Source: Diphasiastrum complanatum (lineage: Eukaryota > Streptophyta > Lycopodiopsida > Lycopodiales > Lycopodiaceae). From it: a stretch of 64,000 nt of DNA. Where the stretch lies: positions 10,801,246-10,865,245 of the forward strand of contig CM055098.1 in the NCBI GenBank assembly GCA_029204225.1, read 5' to 3'. This document shows positions 50,301 through 62,040 of this stretch, in pieces. The notes beneath the pieces are model-generated. The model was not told the origin of the DNA and did not search any database. It saw only the letters and a list, made by a program, of their open reading frames with translations. Both the position numbers and the translations under genes were made by a program. Each line of letters starts with the position of its first letter. The first letter of the stretch is position 1.

Positions 50301-51040
50301 GATGTAAATACTGAAGGAGAGGACATAAATCGTCACTCTCTTGATTCCTCTGGTTCTTTCATGCTAGAGCTGAGGCCTTATAAAAGTTCTTTTCTAGCTT
50401 CGGCTCAATCGTGGTAATATAAATTTGCAGTACTAGAAACCTCCGACAAGATGCAGATGCCCATCATTGCAATGGTACAGTTGTGTCAAATTCTTGCTCA
50501 CTTGTCCAATACTTCTGGAGTAGAAGTGTTTTTCTATAACAATTCAACAAAGCCTGCAACTAATCAAACACTCAAGTATATGACCTGAGGGGCCAAACTA
50601 TACTTCAGAGAATTCACCGATAAAAGAAAATAGTGGAAAAGCTTTTTAAGAGAATGATCTCGTATCTCCCTAGTTCAGCTAAAATCTATTCAAGTTTCAA
50701 TGCAGGTGATAATTCAATGTTTCACTAAATCAAACCACAGTTAATTCAAATCAAGAATTCTTTGCATCTGGTTTTGGAATTTGAATGTATGGCCACTGGA
50801 ATTTGAGTCTCTGACCATTTGAATTTTATCCCACTCCCCCACTCCACTCCTGTCTTCTGCATTTCTACAACTCGGATTCCTAAACCCTAAACTGATATTG
50901 TTCGATGTTGTAACTTTTAAGTTTTGAACCTGTTTGGGACTGAGATGGAAACAATAAACTTACACCATACATGACTATTGATTAGAAATTAATTTAGAAT
51001 TTAGGTTTTTATTTTGTGATCAATGATGTGTATTATGACC
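47360..51040. other. Mostly noncoding, one exon-like block
   Basis: On the minus strand 48459-48372 follows a good acceptor (CTATCCACCTCAG) and reads FCTLLQIIKIVMRGLVKHEK, ending in a stop at a GAGGTAAG site. This could be the terminal exon of an unknown gene. The rest shows nothing I can name. Confidence 0.3.
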
Positions 51041-51045
51041 CATAG

Positions 51046-51570
51046 TGTTATGTCCATGACCAGTACATAGGATACAGTATACTCCTAGTCTTGGATACAC
51101 ACGGTACTCCAATGAAACAAGCTGTTAGTTATGCCATGTCATACTGGACGTGACCCGAAAGTAACTAATATCCTTGTGAGGCCCAGAACACACTAAGTGG
51201 AGTTTAGACAAGGTAATGAGACAGTGTATGCATGTGTAGAGTTATCAATAGCAATTCTATGAATAGTTGGTCCATGCATAGGACTCTATTCTAGGTGAAT
51301 CTATGTATAGGGAACATAGGGCTATGCATGGCTATGTGCCCAGGATGCATTAGGCTCTATATTAGAGGACCAAACTTGCCCTACTCCTCATCATGGTTCT
51401 TGATTCATCGTCAGGCTCTCACTCTACATTCATGCTTCTTGTTCCTTGGCTTGGGGGTGAGGCTTCTAGAGTTTGATTGGATGCTTTTACTTGGTTGGGT
51501 GGTTTCTCCACAGTGTGTTATCCTTTTGTGTTTAGGATTTGTAAGCAGGATCTAAGGAGCTTCCCTTATA
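51046..51570 (+). repeat. 5' LTR of the gypsy element
   Basis: 525 bp, matching 57271-57793. It contains GCTCTATATTAGAGG near 51355 (CTCTATATAAGAGG in the 3' copy), the likely TATA box. The damaged TATA in the 5' copy (TATATTAG) may lower its promoter strength. Confidence 0.95.
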
Positions 51571-53324
51571 GTGGTATCAGAGCAAGGCTTACAAGCTTGG
51601 AGAGCTGGTGCTTTTCATTGGAGCTTGGTGGTATTCAACTAGTATTCTCATCCAAGGAGTGGAGCAAGGTTGCAAGTTGGTGGATCTTCCCAAATTCAAT
51701 TTGCATGTTCCTTATCTCTCTCAAATTTCATTGTGTTTATGGTGAATTGTGCTAGAAAATCAATTTTGGTGTCTTTTTTGGAGTTTTAGCATGTGTAGCT
51801 CAAAACTAGTGAAGGATCTGAAATTTCCAGCAAGTTGATTCACTTTGAAATAGTTGAAATTCAGTTTGCATGTAGGATCTTCCCATGTATTTGGATTCTA
51901 GGCTCTTTTGTGGCCAAATTTGGCTTGTTTTCCATGTTTTTGGCACAAAATGGAGGGTAGAATTCAAAATCCAGCAAGATTAGATCAATTGATTGGTTGT
52001 AACTCTATATTTTGGATTGCATGTGGATTTGGAAAACGTTCTTGCCATTAATTTTCAATTGTGCATGGTGAAAAAACCTAGAAAGGGCTAAAATTCATGA
52101 TTTTTGCTTGTTTTTTCATGAAATTCGATGGTAGGAGGTTGTTAAACATCAATTGAAGCTGGGAAAAGATGAATCATAGTCTTTTGAAGCTGTCCTAGAA
52201 GTTAGAGCCAAGAATTCCAGCAATTGGATTTGTAGGAAGTCAAAAAGTGTCAAAAATTGACCAATTTTGGTGAATTTTGGGGGATGGATTTCTCTAAATC
52301 CATAAGGGGATCATTCTGGATTTTTTCAAGCATGATTTGTATTCCTTTTTACCTTCCCAGCAAGCTATCAGACTTGTAAATTGATGGGTAGAGGCTTATG
52401 TTTCAATTCCATCAAGTTTGTAACAATTTTAACTTCTAGAAACCAAGAAATCATGGTTCTCAGCCCATACTGCTTCATAGGATCTGTATGAAGGCTTCAT
52501 GGAACTCTTTTAGACCATTTAAGACTATTTGGATCATCACTTTACAGCTTGGTTGATTGTTTGCACGTTTTTTGACAATATGGTCTAGAAAAAGTGCGCC
52601 CTCCTACAGCTTAATTGGCTCTTCTGAACTCGCACGTGTGAGTCCTAGGTGGCAGGCTGACATGGCAAGTGTCTTGTTGATTGGGTCTCCCTCTGTACCA
52701 AGCTTTACAGCACCAATTTGGTGTCCTGTAGCCAAAGATATGAGCATCTGAAGTTTTGCAATTTTGTGAGCAAAATTGGCAAAATTTCCAATTGTTCTGA
52801 TTGCATGCATGACAATTTCCTATTTTGAAGTATTGTGCTTGCATGGGAGGTCTGCATGTGGTTTCTCTGAGTGATTCTGACATGCATGGATTGGTTAGAT
52901 CTGTTTTGAGTCATACGCATGTACTCTGACAAATAGATACAAAACTGGATTTTATAGTTGACAATTTTGGTAACACTGAATTTTTACGTAAAATTCCGTA
53001 AAGTAAAAAATTAGTTTAATGTCGCATGTCTTGCATGCCTGATGGACATTAATGAAGTAAAATTAAGAATCGAATAGTGAATCGAATTTTCGATTTCGAT
53101 TGCTTAATAACTAACTGTGATATTTTATGAATTTTTAGAAAACGTAAAATTTTTAAAAAAAATTAGAGGTGCGAAAACTCGAAAATTTTAGTTTTTTCCA
53201 GTTTCTTGTAATATCTATGAAATTGACTAAAAAAAGTGATTTGACCATACTGGAGTCAATTTCAGTACGGAATAGGGTTCCATCATTCGATGCGAAGTTG
53301 GCATTATGACAGTTTGTCCTAGGT
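51571..53324 (+). other. Gypsy leader without recognisable gag N-terminus
   Basis: It starts with the primer site (51572-51583) and runs 1.7 kb with no long plus-strand frame. Gag capsid coding expected here is absent or highly decayed; coding begins only at the gag tail (53325). Confidence 0.6.
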
Positions 53325-56300
53325 TTGTCAGTCAACTATCAGAACGAATGCAGGCGAAATGTGCTTCAAAGCCTCGAGGATGCGTTTCGGATTGCGAAAG
53401 CATATGATTCCACAGTGGTGGCATCCAAGAAGCAATTTGCGCAAATTCCAACCACTTTGAAAACCAAGAAGGGTAAGAAGCGTGGTCCAGACCAAGCAAA
53501 ATATTTTGACAAATTAGATCAAGCAGCATCGGAACCCAGGAAGCCGAAGAGAAAGAGATTCAAAAAATCTATGTCCCGAGAAAAGGCTAAAAGAGAGAAC
53601 TTATGTTTTGTCTGTAAGAAGCCTGGACATATGATGAAATTTTGTCCAGAAAGGAAGAAAGGGTCTGTTCACATGATAGAAATCCCAGGAGGCAATGGTA
53701 AGACTTTGGAAATTAACCGGACTGATTGTGAGTGTGAATGTTCTTTTAGTACTACTTTTTTCTTGCCTAATGAACTTTTCCGTTTAATTGGCACAGTTAA
53801 AGTTCAAGAAGTGAGTATTTTATTGGACGGTGGTTCAACTCATAATTTTATTAATTCTTGTCTTGTGCAGAAACTAAGCTTGGAAACTGAAGCCAGCAAT
53901 CATAAGTATAAAGTTTATCTAGCTTCAGGAGCAGAGTTGGAGACTTGGAACGTAAAAGTCCCGAAGCTCCCAGTTTTGGTGCAAGGACACATAGAATTAG
54001 TTAATTTTCATGTTTTAGACCTAGCTCATACTGATTTAATTTTAGGTTACGAATGGTTATTCAGTAAATCGCCTTCTCTATTAATTGATTTTGAGAAGCA
54101 TGTTCTCACTTTCAAGGAGGGTGATAAGGTAGTTACATTATTTGGCAGTAATTTTGTACGTCCGTTGGATCAAATTTCTACAGTTAATAAAATGGAAGCA
54201 TTGGATTATTCTAATTATGAAGTTTTTTCAATTTATGCTATTCCAGCTGTGGATGTTCCTGAAATGAATCTAAATGGTTGTGAATTCTCAGCAATTCTTA
54301 ACTCAGTAAATTTAGATCATGAACAAGCAGTGAAAGAACAGATCACAAATGAATTTAGGGATGTTTTTCCATCTGAATTACCTCATGGTTTACCACCATC
54401 TAGGTCAGTAGACCACAGGATTGAGTTAATTCCAGGAAGTCAACCTGTCTCTAGACAACCATATAGGTTTTCTCATAAAGAGGAGACAGAGATTTCAAAT
54501 CAAATAGAAAACTATTTGAGGATGGGACATATACAACCTAGTAAATCACCATGGGGCGCTCCTGTTCTTCTTAAAGCGAAGAAAGATGGAGGTTTCCGGA
54601 TGTGTGTGGATTACAAGGGCCTTAATAAAGTGACTATAAAGAATAAATATCCATTACCCAGGATGGATGACCTTGTAGATCGCTTGGGTGGAACACGGTA
54701 TTTCACCAAGATAGATCTTAGGACAGGGTACCATCAAATAAGAATTAAGTCAGAAGATGTCCAAAAGACTGGATTTCGTTCTAGATTTGGTCATTATGAA
54801 TTTCTAGTGTTGCCATTTGGATTAACGAATGCTCCAGCAACATTCCAAGAAATGATGAGCGATTTACTTCGTCCATATCTGAGGAAGTTTGTGGTAGTAT
54901 TCTTAGATGACATTCTCGTTTACAGTAAATCCTTGGTGGAACACATAGAACACTTAAAAATCGTCTTGATGAAGCTCCGTCAGGAGTTACTCTACGCTAA
55001 AGAGTCCAAGTGTGAATTCTTTAAGCAAGAGTTGCTTTATCTCGGTCATAAGATCACAGTAAATGGGATCAAGATTGACGAGGATAAAATCAAGATGGTG
55101 ATTGAGTGGCCAATTCCGGAAACTGTGAGGTAGGTAAAGTCTTTTTTAGGTTTTACACTTTTCTTCAAGAGATTTATTGAGGATTATGCTAAGTTAGCAG
55201 CACAGCTTAATAATCTGACAAAAGGAATTGTTAATAGAAAGAAAAAGAGGAATCAACCTAGTCTGCCTGTTGTTTGGAACGAGGAATTGAATCAGTGTTT
55301 TGAGAAACTTAAAACAATGATTGTTTTAGCTCCCGTGTTACAAATTGCAAATCCAGATTTACCTTACGTCGTGAGAACCGACGTAAGTGATGTTGCAGTT
55401 GGAGCAGTTCTATTACAAATGGATAGGCCACTAGTGTTTGAAAGCAAAAATTCACTGGTCCTTAGTTGCGTTATACTACGCAGGAAAAGGAATTGTTTGC
55501 TGTAATCCATGCACTTAAAACCTGCAGACACAACTTGTATGGTAGTAAGTTTGTAGTGTATACGGATCACCAGCCTCTTAAGTATTTTTGTAATCAACAT
55601 GATCTTCGGGGGAGAAAAGCTCGATGGGCTGAATTGATGCAAGAATTCGATCATGAAATCCGTTACATAAGAGGCAGCTCTAATCACGTTGCAGATGCTC
55701 TTAGTCGGATCGGTGAACTGAACGAGTTGTCATTCACCCAGATTTCTACGAATCTATATCTTTCGTGAGAGGAAAATATGAATCAGATTCCCATTTTGGT
55801 CACATGTGGAACATTGTTCAGACCGGAAGAAATGTGGACAGTGTTGAGTCAAAAACACAGGGGACTAAACTAACTAAGAAAGATAAGAAGATTGTGGAAC
55901 AGTTCACCATTCGAGATGGAGTACTATTTCGGAATGGGAAAGTTTGCGTACCTGGTGATGATGAGCTCAAACGGAAGATTTTGTTTGAATGTCATGACAT
56001 ACCCTGTGCAGGACATCCCGGTATACACAGGACTCTGGACTTGGTTAAGAGGGAATTTTATTGGCCAAAGCTCAAGCCATATGTCAAGTCATATGTTGTT
56101 AAATGCAAGCCCTGTCAACTAGTGAAGGCTGAACGCCATAAGGCTGGTGGTTTGTTGCATCCGTTAGATATCCCAGATAAGAAATGGGAAAGCATATCTA
56201 TGGATTTTGTAGTTGGACTTCCAAAGACCCAACGGCAAAATGATTCTATTTGGGTTGTAGTGGATCGGTTAACTAAGTTAGCTGCATTCATACCAGTCAA

Positions 56301-57242
56301 GTCGACTATAAAGGCTTCTGATTTAGCCCAGATCTTTGTTGAAAGATTATTTCGGTTGTATGGTCTGCCAAGTGACATTGTTAGTGATAGAGATCCTAAG
56401 TTCACAGGTCACTTTTGGTCAGCAGTATTCCATAAACTGGAAACTTCTTTGAGTTTGAGTTCTTCTGCTCATCCTGAATCAGATGGCCACACAGAAAGGA
56501 CTAATCAAACTATGGAAGATATTTTGAGGACGTATGTTTCTCACAGGCAATCTCATTGGGAAGATTATCTCCCACTGGTTGAGTTTGCATATAATAGTAG
56601 AAAACATTCTGCTACAGGTTACAATCCTTTTATGCTTATGTACGGTTTTCAATCCAGATCTCCAGTAAATGTTGAGACGAAGTCTGTTAAGATCCATAAG
56701 GTTGCTGATTTTTTGCATGATATGCAAGAGATGTTGCAAGTGGCTAAGGATAGTATCCGATTGCTCAAGATAGAGCTAAACACTATATTGATCTTAAGAG
56801 ATCTCCAAGAGGTTTTAAAGTTGATGACTGGGTATATCTTAGGATTCCGAAAGATTCTAAGGTGTTACGTACAGGGAAGCATTATAAGCTGTCTACCCGT
56901 TATTGTGGACCTTTCAGGATTGTACGTAGAATTGGTTCTTTGGCGTATGAACTCGATCTTCAAGGAAAATCGACTGCACACCCAGTGTTTCATGTAAGTC
57001 GTTTGAAACTAAGTTTACATGATGGTGATACAGTTGGGTTAGATGAGGATTTATTCCATTTGGAAGATTTGTCGCTTAGTGTACCTTTGGAACCTGAGAA
57101 AGTGCTCAGAACCAGAGATAAACAATTGAGAAATTGTTCTATCTTTGAGTGCTTAATTCGGTGGAAGGGTCGTACTGAGGATGATGATTCGTGGGAGAGA
57201 ATTGATAGCATAAAGAAGAATTTCCCGAATTTTAGTTTCTAA
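53325..57242 (+). pseudogene. Gypsy polyprotein (gag tail-protease-RT-RNase H-integrase-chromodomain-like)
   Basis: Makes and integrates retrotransposon cDNA. Order: gag tail and zinc knuckle CFVCKKPGHMMKFC (about residues 93-106 of the first block), protease LLDGGSTHNFI (DGG where DSG is usual), reverse transcriptase with YPLPRMDDL and VFLDDILVY, RNase H (TDVSD, YTDHQPLKYF, DALSR), integrase HHCC finger (HDIPCAGHPGIHR, CKPCQ) and DDE core (SMDFVVGLP, DRDPKF, DGHTERTNQ), then the chromodomain-like end (FECLIRWKGR..DDSWE). Breaks: a stop at 55131-55133 and frameshifts near 55455, 55765 and 56770. The near-identical LTRs suggest a young insertion that was already defective or decayed quickly. 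Confidence 0.9.
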
Positions 57243-57270
57243 GGATAAAAACAGTTTAAAGAGGGAAGAA

Positions 57271-57793
57271 TGTTATGTCCATGACCAGTACATAGGATAC
57301 AGTAGACTCCTAGTCTTGGATACACGGTACTCCAGTGAAACAAGCTGTTAGTTATGCCATGTCATACTGGACGTGACCCGAAAGTAACTAATATCCTTGT
57401 GAGGCCCAGAACACACTAAGTGGAGTTTAGACAAGGTAATGAGACAGTGTATGCATGTGTAGAGTTATCAATAGCAATTCTATGAATAGTTGGTCCATGC
57501 ATAGGACTCTATTCTAGGTGAATCTATGTATAGGGAACATAGGGCTATGCATGGCTATGTGCACAGGATGCATTAGGCTCTATATAAGAGGACCAAACTC
57601 ACCCTACTCCTCATCATGGTTCTTGATTCATTGCCAGGCTCTCACTCTACATTCATGCTTCTTGTTCCTTGGCTTGGGGGTGAGGCTTCTAGAGTTTGAT
57701 TGGATGCTTCTACTTGGTTGGGTGGTTTCTCCACATTGTGTTATCCTTTTGTGTTTAGGATTTGTAAGCAGGATCTAAGGAGCTTCCCTTATA
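57271..57793 (+). repeat. 3' LTR of the gypsy element
   Basis: 523 bp; matches the 5' LTR, with an intact TATATAAG box near 57582. Followed by target duplication CATAG. Confidence 0.95.
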
Positions 57794-57799
57794 CATAGG

Positions 57800-59420
57800 T
57801 GTTAAAAGAATTGTTCGATCATGACATGTTTGTACAATGCAAGCTACATAGCTAATAGTTGAAACTATTCAATTGCATAAAGTTTGTGGAGTCTGGATAC
57901 TCGATGAATCATGATTGATTGTATTATTAATAGGTGTAGTAATGTATATCATGTGGTTTGTATCCTAAAGCCTAAACCAGGTTTCAACAACTATTTTTTT
58001 GGCAGAACATATGACTAATATATATTCTACACTTTTTTTAAACCCTACTTCAGGTATTCTAAATTAAAATCCCAAAGGCTGATTCTAAACCAGTTCAAAT
58101 CAGCTGGTTTGACCCAGCCGATTGTGAATTAAATTCTTTGATTCATGCCAATGATTTTCAGCCATAAACTCAATAAGGCATCTTAGTAAAACTTGTCTTT
58201 GGTCTAATGACAAATGATAACAAGAGTAAACATCATAATTAAGAACAAAATCATGGGTTGAGGGCCAACTAGACTATGTTTGACATTATGTGTGTAAAGA
58301 ATCAAGTGCATCTGACAAGTATTTTCATATAACTAAGGCAATAGCACCTCAAAGGATGATATAGAATCATCAATGATCAAATATGCTTTTAGGATATTGT
58401 ACGAATTTATTACTATAATGAATTGAGTAACAGGCATCGACACCTGTAGAGCTAAGAATCTTCTATGAACCATGTTTTATGAACACTGACCTTTCTTTGC
58501 AGGGGAGGTACACACGAACGTACCTGAAGAATCAAAGCAAGACTAAGAAGCCCTCTGGGCTTAAGGACTGACCTCTCTTTGAGGGTATGTGCAGGTACTC
58601 GAGAAAGTGCCAGGAGAAACAAGATTCGAAACCAAAAGCTTTCTAAGCTTAAAGACAGTAATCAAGAAGGCTTCTGACAAAGTCTATAATGAAGGCTCAA
58701 CAGAGTCTATAAAGAAGGCTTATTACTAAGTCTATAATGAAGGCTCAGAGGAGTCTATAAAAAACAGGACAAGGCCTAGGGTCTGATCACCCTAGTGACT
58801 TGTTCCACCAAGATTGAGGATGGGCAACCTCTAGAAAAAAGGGCCTAGGAATTGATGGACATTATGCAAAACAAGATGGACATATACCTTGGCTCTTCCT
58901 TAAGAAGATTGCACTTGGGTGAATTCCCAAGTTGTAACCATGTAATATTATGTGTAATTAAAAGTCAAGTTGGAACCTTGTACCACCTACTTCCCACCTA
59001 CTTTTCCACATACATTCTAGGCTATTTGACACCTAGAATGGGGCACTCTCCTACACATTCACTTCATATGCCAAATCACCAAAATAACTCTCCCAAGCTA
59101 ATACACATCACCCATTCACCCTCTCTAACTAATACACCTCATCCATGCACTCCACTTCACCCTAAGTCCAATTGGAGTCTTCCTCACACCTCATGCACTT
59201 GAACTTGACACCTCACTCACTTTGGAAAGACTCTCCACTCTCTATATAAGTGGAAATGCGCCCCTCTACCAGGAGGATGGAAGGATGTTGCATCCAAAAT
59301 CTGCCATTTTGTTGTTTGTTGTGTGCAGGTGCTTTGGAGAAGAGGATTGAGGCATTACCTTAAGGAGGCTATGTTATTTTGTGATTGCAGGATTTTTTGG
59401 AGCTCAAACCCTCGGATTTC
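57800..59420. other. Noncoding; short repeats and a possible old LTR
   Basis: A 24-30 base motif (AGTCTATAATGAAGGCTC) recurs in diverged form at about 58670-58765. CTCTATATAAGTGG near 59240 is a good TATA-type sequence without a gene behind it, so the 58.4-60.1 kb stretch may be an old LTR. I found no partner LTR. Confidence 0.35.
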
Positions 59421-59436
59421 TACCTCTCTTTCACAA

Positions 59437-59480
59437 CACACACAAACACACACACACACTCTCTCTCTCTCTCTCCCTCT
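59437..59480. repeat. (CA)n/(CT)n microsatellite
   Basis: A compound CA then CT run. Confidence 0.85.
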
Positions 59481-59552
59481 CTCACTTTCACCTTCTCTCG
59501 AAACCATGGTATGCTCTTGAAGCTGTTACCCATATGTAAGAATGGCTGATCA

Positions 59553-59780
59553 GTACTTTTGCATGTCAGGCTATCTGTGGTCTATTGTCTATGCATGTCA
59601 GATCTAGAGCTTGCGTGTCATAGCATCAGTGGCCTATTGTCCATGCATGTCAGATCTAGAGTTTGCATGTCAGATTTGAAGCTTGCATGTCGTACCATCA
59701 GTGGCCTATTGTCCATGCATGTCAGATCTAGAGCTTGCATGTCAGATTTGAAGCTTGCATGTCACACCATGCATTGCCAA
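59553..59780 (+). repeat. Tandem repeat with ATGTCAGATCTAGAGCTTGC units
   Basis: About three diverged units of roughly 70-84 bases share CATGTCAGATCTAGAG.TTGC, CATCAGTGGCCTATTGTCCA and CATGTCAGATTTGAAGCTTG. The long frame across it is only the translation of the repeat. Confidence 0.8.
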
Positions 59781-61460
59781 AGTCAAGAATCTATGAAAGC
59801 ATCTCAAGAATCTAAGATCCATTTGGATTGCATGACAAGAATCTAAGATCCAACATGATTGCATGTCATAAAGATTAAGACTTATGAGGAAATTTCTATG
59901 CTTTTGTTAAGCTAGATATGGAATTAAGATCATTGAATATGAACTAAGTTTATGTAAGTTGATGTTCCTACATCAGAGACCCCTATTGGAATCCATTGTA
60001 TATGTAATTGGCATTGGCCAATTGGATTTGTATAATGACAAGAAAAGAATCCTTCGTGGGGAGGGTCCCCATCTTGACCCCTCAGTGCTTCCACTGTTGT
60101 GTGAATGAATCTATGTGATGCAATGTTTTTTTCAAGTTTTTGATTTAAAGTCTTATTTGATTTTCATTAAGTTGATTCGAGACTAGCTTTATGTGAATGA
60201 TAAGCCAATTCAATATTTTGGCCTTAAGAACTTAGGACAGGCCTTCACCCTCGAGTTGAAAGAAATTGAATTACCCAAAAACAAGCAAAAGTGTGTCATC
60301 CTGCCCACCAATAGGTTGAGCCTCCTGGGACCTAAACAAATGATCTGGAGAATATCCATTATTTTTCCCTGCCAATACTCCATCATCATCGAGACATTCT
60401 TTCTTTTAGTTCCTGTTTTTTGAAAATTAAGTAGGAAAGACAAAAGTTCATTAGATTTTGGGACCTAAATAAATGATCTAGCATCTAAAGTGAAGCTTCT
60501 TTCGTCATTTCCAGCAAATACTCCATCACTTTTTTCTTCTTGGTCATCATCAAGATATTCTTTCTTTTAGTTGTTGTTTTTCTAAAATAAAGTAGGAAAG
60601 AGATAAGTCCATCAGATTTTGCTTTCTGATTCGGTAGTTGAAAATTTCTTTCTTGAGGTAGCATATAGCTTAAGATCCTTATCTAATATTGACTCTTGGA
60701 ATTAATTTTGGTTTCTAGTTTTGGGAAAGTTCACCTTTCTATAGAGTTCATAGAGTCGTGGATTTTCCACGGCCCCACCATAAAAATTGTTTAGTCCATG
60801 ACAGAAGGTTATTTGTACTTCTATGATTAGGCTTCACAAATCTCAGCAAATTGCTACCACTGTTCTCATTGCCGGACATGTGAAGTTTGAACTTTGATCC
60901 ATTGATCTATCATGTATTCAGTGCACTCCGAAATTCTTCCTCAGTTTAGCCTTTTTAACTAATAAGTTTATTCCAAAAACCTCTTGTTTAAGTAGCTATA
61001 GCCAACCAACAGTCATCAAAACAAATTGTGAATTCTGATATCCAGTGGCACTCTATTTATGGTAATCATGAAAGCCATATTATAAACAACTTTCAAGACA
61101 GCAAAACTCATTGATATGATCTTGCTCAGGTAAAGCTTGATGATGAATGAATACATTTTTTGAGAGAGATAATTTATAGGAAAAGTATAGTTATGTGTTC
61201 TCTATTAAAGCTAAATTCCTCAGCCAAAAGATGTGAATCTGACCCTTGATATTGTATACTTCTTCTCTTGATACAAGTTTGATCAGGAACGACAGTTTGA
61301 ATGCACATGCAAATAAATAACAAAAAGGATTGAAGGATGTCTGTCCTTTTTCTTTGACAAGAGAACGCAAAAGCCACCTATAAGTATCTAGATGAAAAAT
61401 GGTGCAATTACAAACATCAAAGCTACTGATGGCAAATTAACAAGCTTACACAGAGTTGTA
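59781..61460. other. No gene recognised
   Basis: Contains a diverged local duplication: 60320-60440 and 60460-60605 share TGGGACCTAAA.AAATGATCT, CCA.TACTCCATCA and GACATTCTTTCTTTTAGTT. No coding supported. Confidence 0.45.
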
Positions 61461-61466
61461 CATTAC

Positions 61467-62010
61467 CGGGAAATCATCGATTTCCTTTTGTAATTGCCTC
61501 AAACGCTCAACAAATGCACGTACTTTCTGAAGAAAACGAAAACAAGCAATCAAGAGTGGAACTTGTTATGCACAAGACCCCCCAAGATTTGACAACAATG
61601 ATGTCATCGGATACTACAGCTAAATAATAAATCGAATAACTATTTCCAATTGAATACCAAAATTTCGATTCTTAGAGAGTATGAAGTTTGCTTATAGCCA
61701 GACATCTCACTTGATATTGCTTAAAATATTGCTCATTGTGCTGATTTTGTCAGATTTCTTGCATGCAGTTGGTGTAAAAGTTGTCCTTTACGATGAAAGC
61801 AAACATCCATTAGAAAAAAGCCAACAAGTAAAGCGATGGTAGTACTTGCAAATAAGATGATGTTATATGCATGAAAAAGGACTTCACAAACCTTATTTAG
61901 GACGACAGCAAGCATATCGTTCCCATGTACTACTTGAAGGCAATGAACCATTTTTCCCTGTGAGTCTCTGGCATGAGTGTCTTCCACATGCTCCAACTCC
62001 CCCTCTAAGG
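61467..62010 (-). other. Two phase-compatible exon-like blocks of an unidentified gene
   Basis: On the minus strand, 62010-61892 reads GELEHVEDTHARDSQGKMV and HCLQVVHGNDMLAVVLNK, ending AAG|GTTTGT. The block 61526-61467, after TTTTCTTCAG, encodes 20 residues KVRAFVERLRQLQKEIDDFP and ends CCG|GTAATG. Both junctions are phase 0, so the blocks join cleanly across a 365-base intron. The product is unknown. Downstream exons would lie further left, with the gypsy element inside an intron. Confidence 0.4.
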
Positions 62011-62040
62011 GATCTAAATACCCAGGCCTAGTATGCTACT

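Larger units (their letters stand above)
51046..57793 (+). mobile_element. Complete Ty3/gypsy LTR retrotransposon
   Basis: The 5' LTR is 51046-51570 and the 3' LTR 57271-57793, nearly identical (about ten differences seen by eye, including a 2-base indel). LTRs begin TGTTATGTCC and end CTTCCCTTATA, so the usual terminal CA is TA. The 5-bp target duplication CATAG is at 51041-51045 and 57794-57798. The primer site TGGTATCAGAGC starts at 51572; a purine-rich tract (AAAGAGGGAAGAA) precedes the 3' LTR. The polyprotein occupies 53325-57242, after a 1.7-kb region without a gag N-terminus. Confidence 0.95.

Noticed and set aside
51295-51555. 86-codon frame repeated at 57518-57778
   Set aside because: Both copies lie within the LTRs and cross the promoter region; no known motif.
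59553-59780. CRISPR-like array
   Set aside because: Eukaryotic context, irregular units, no constant repeat with unique spacers.
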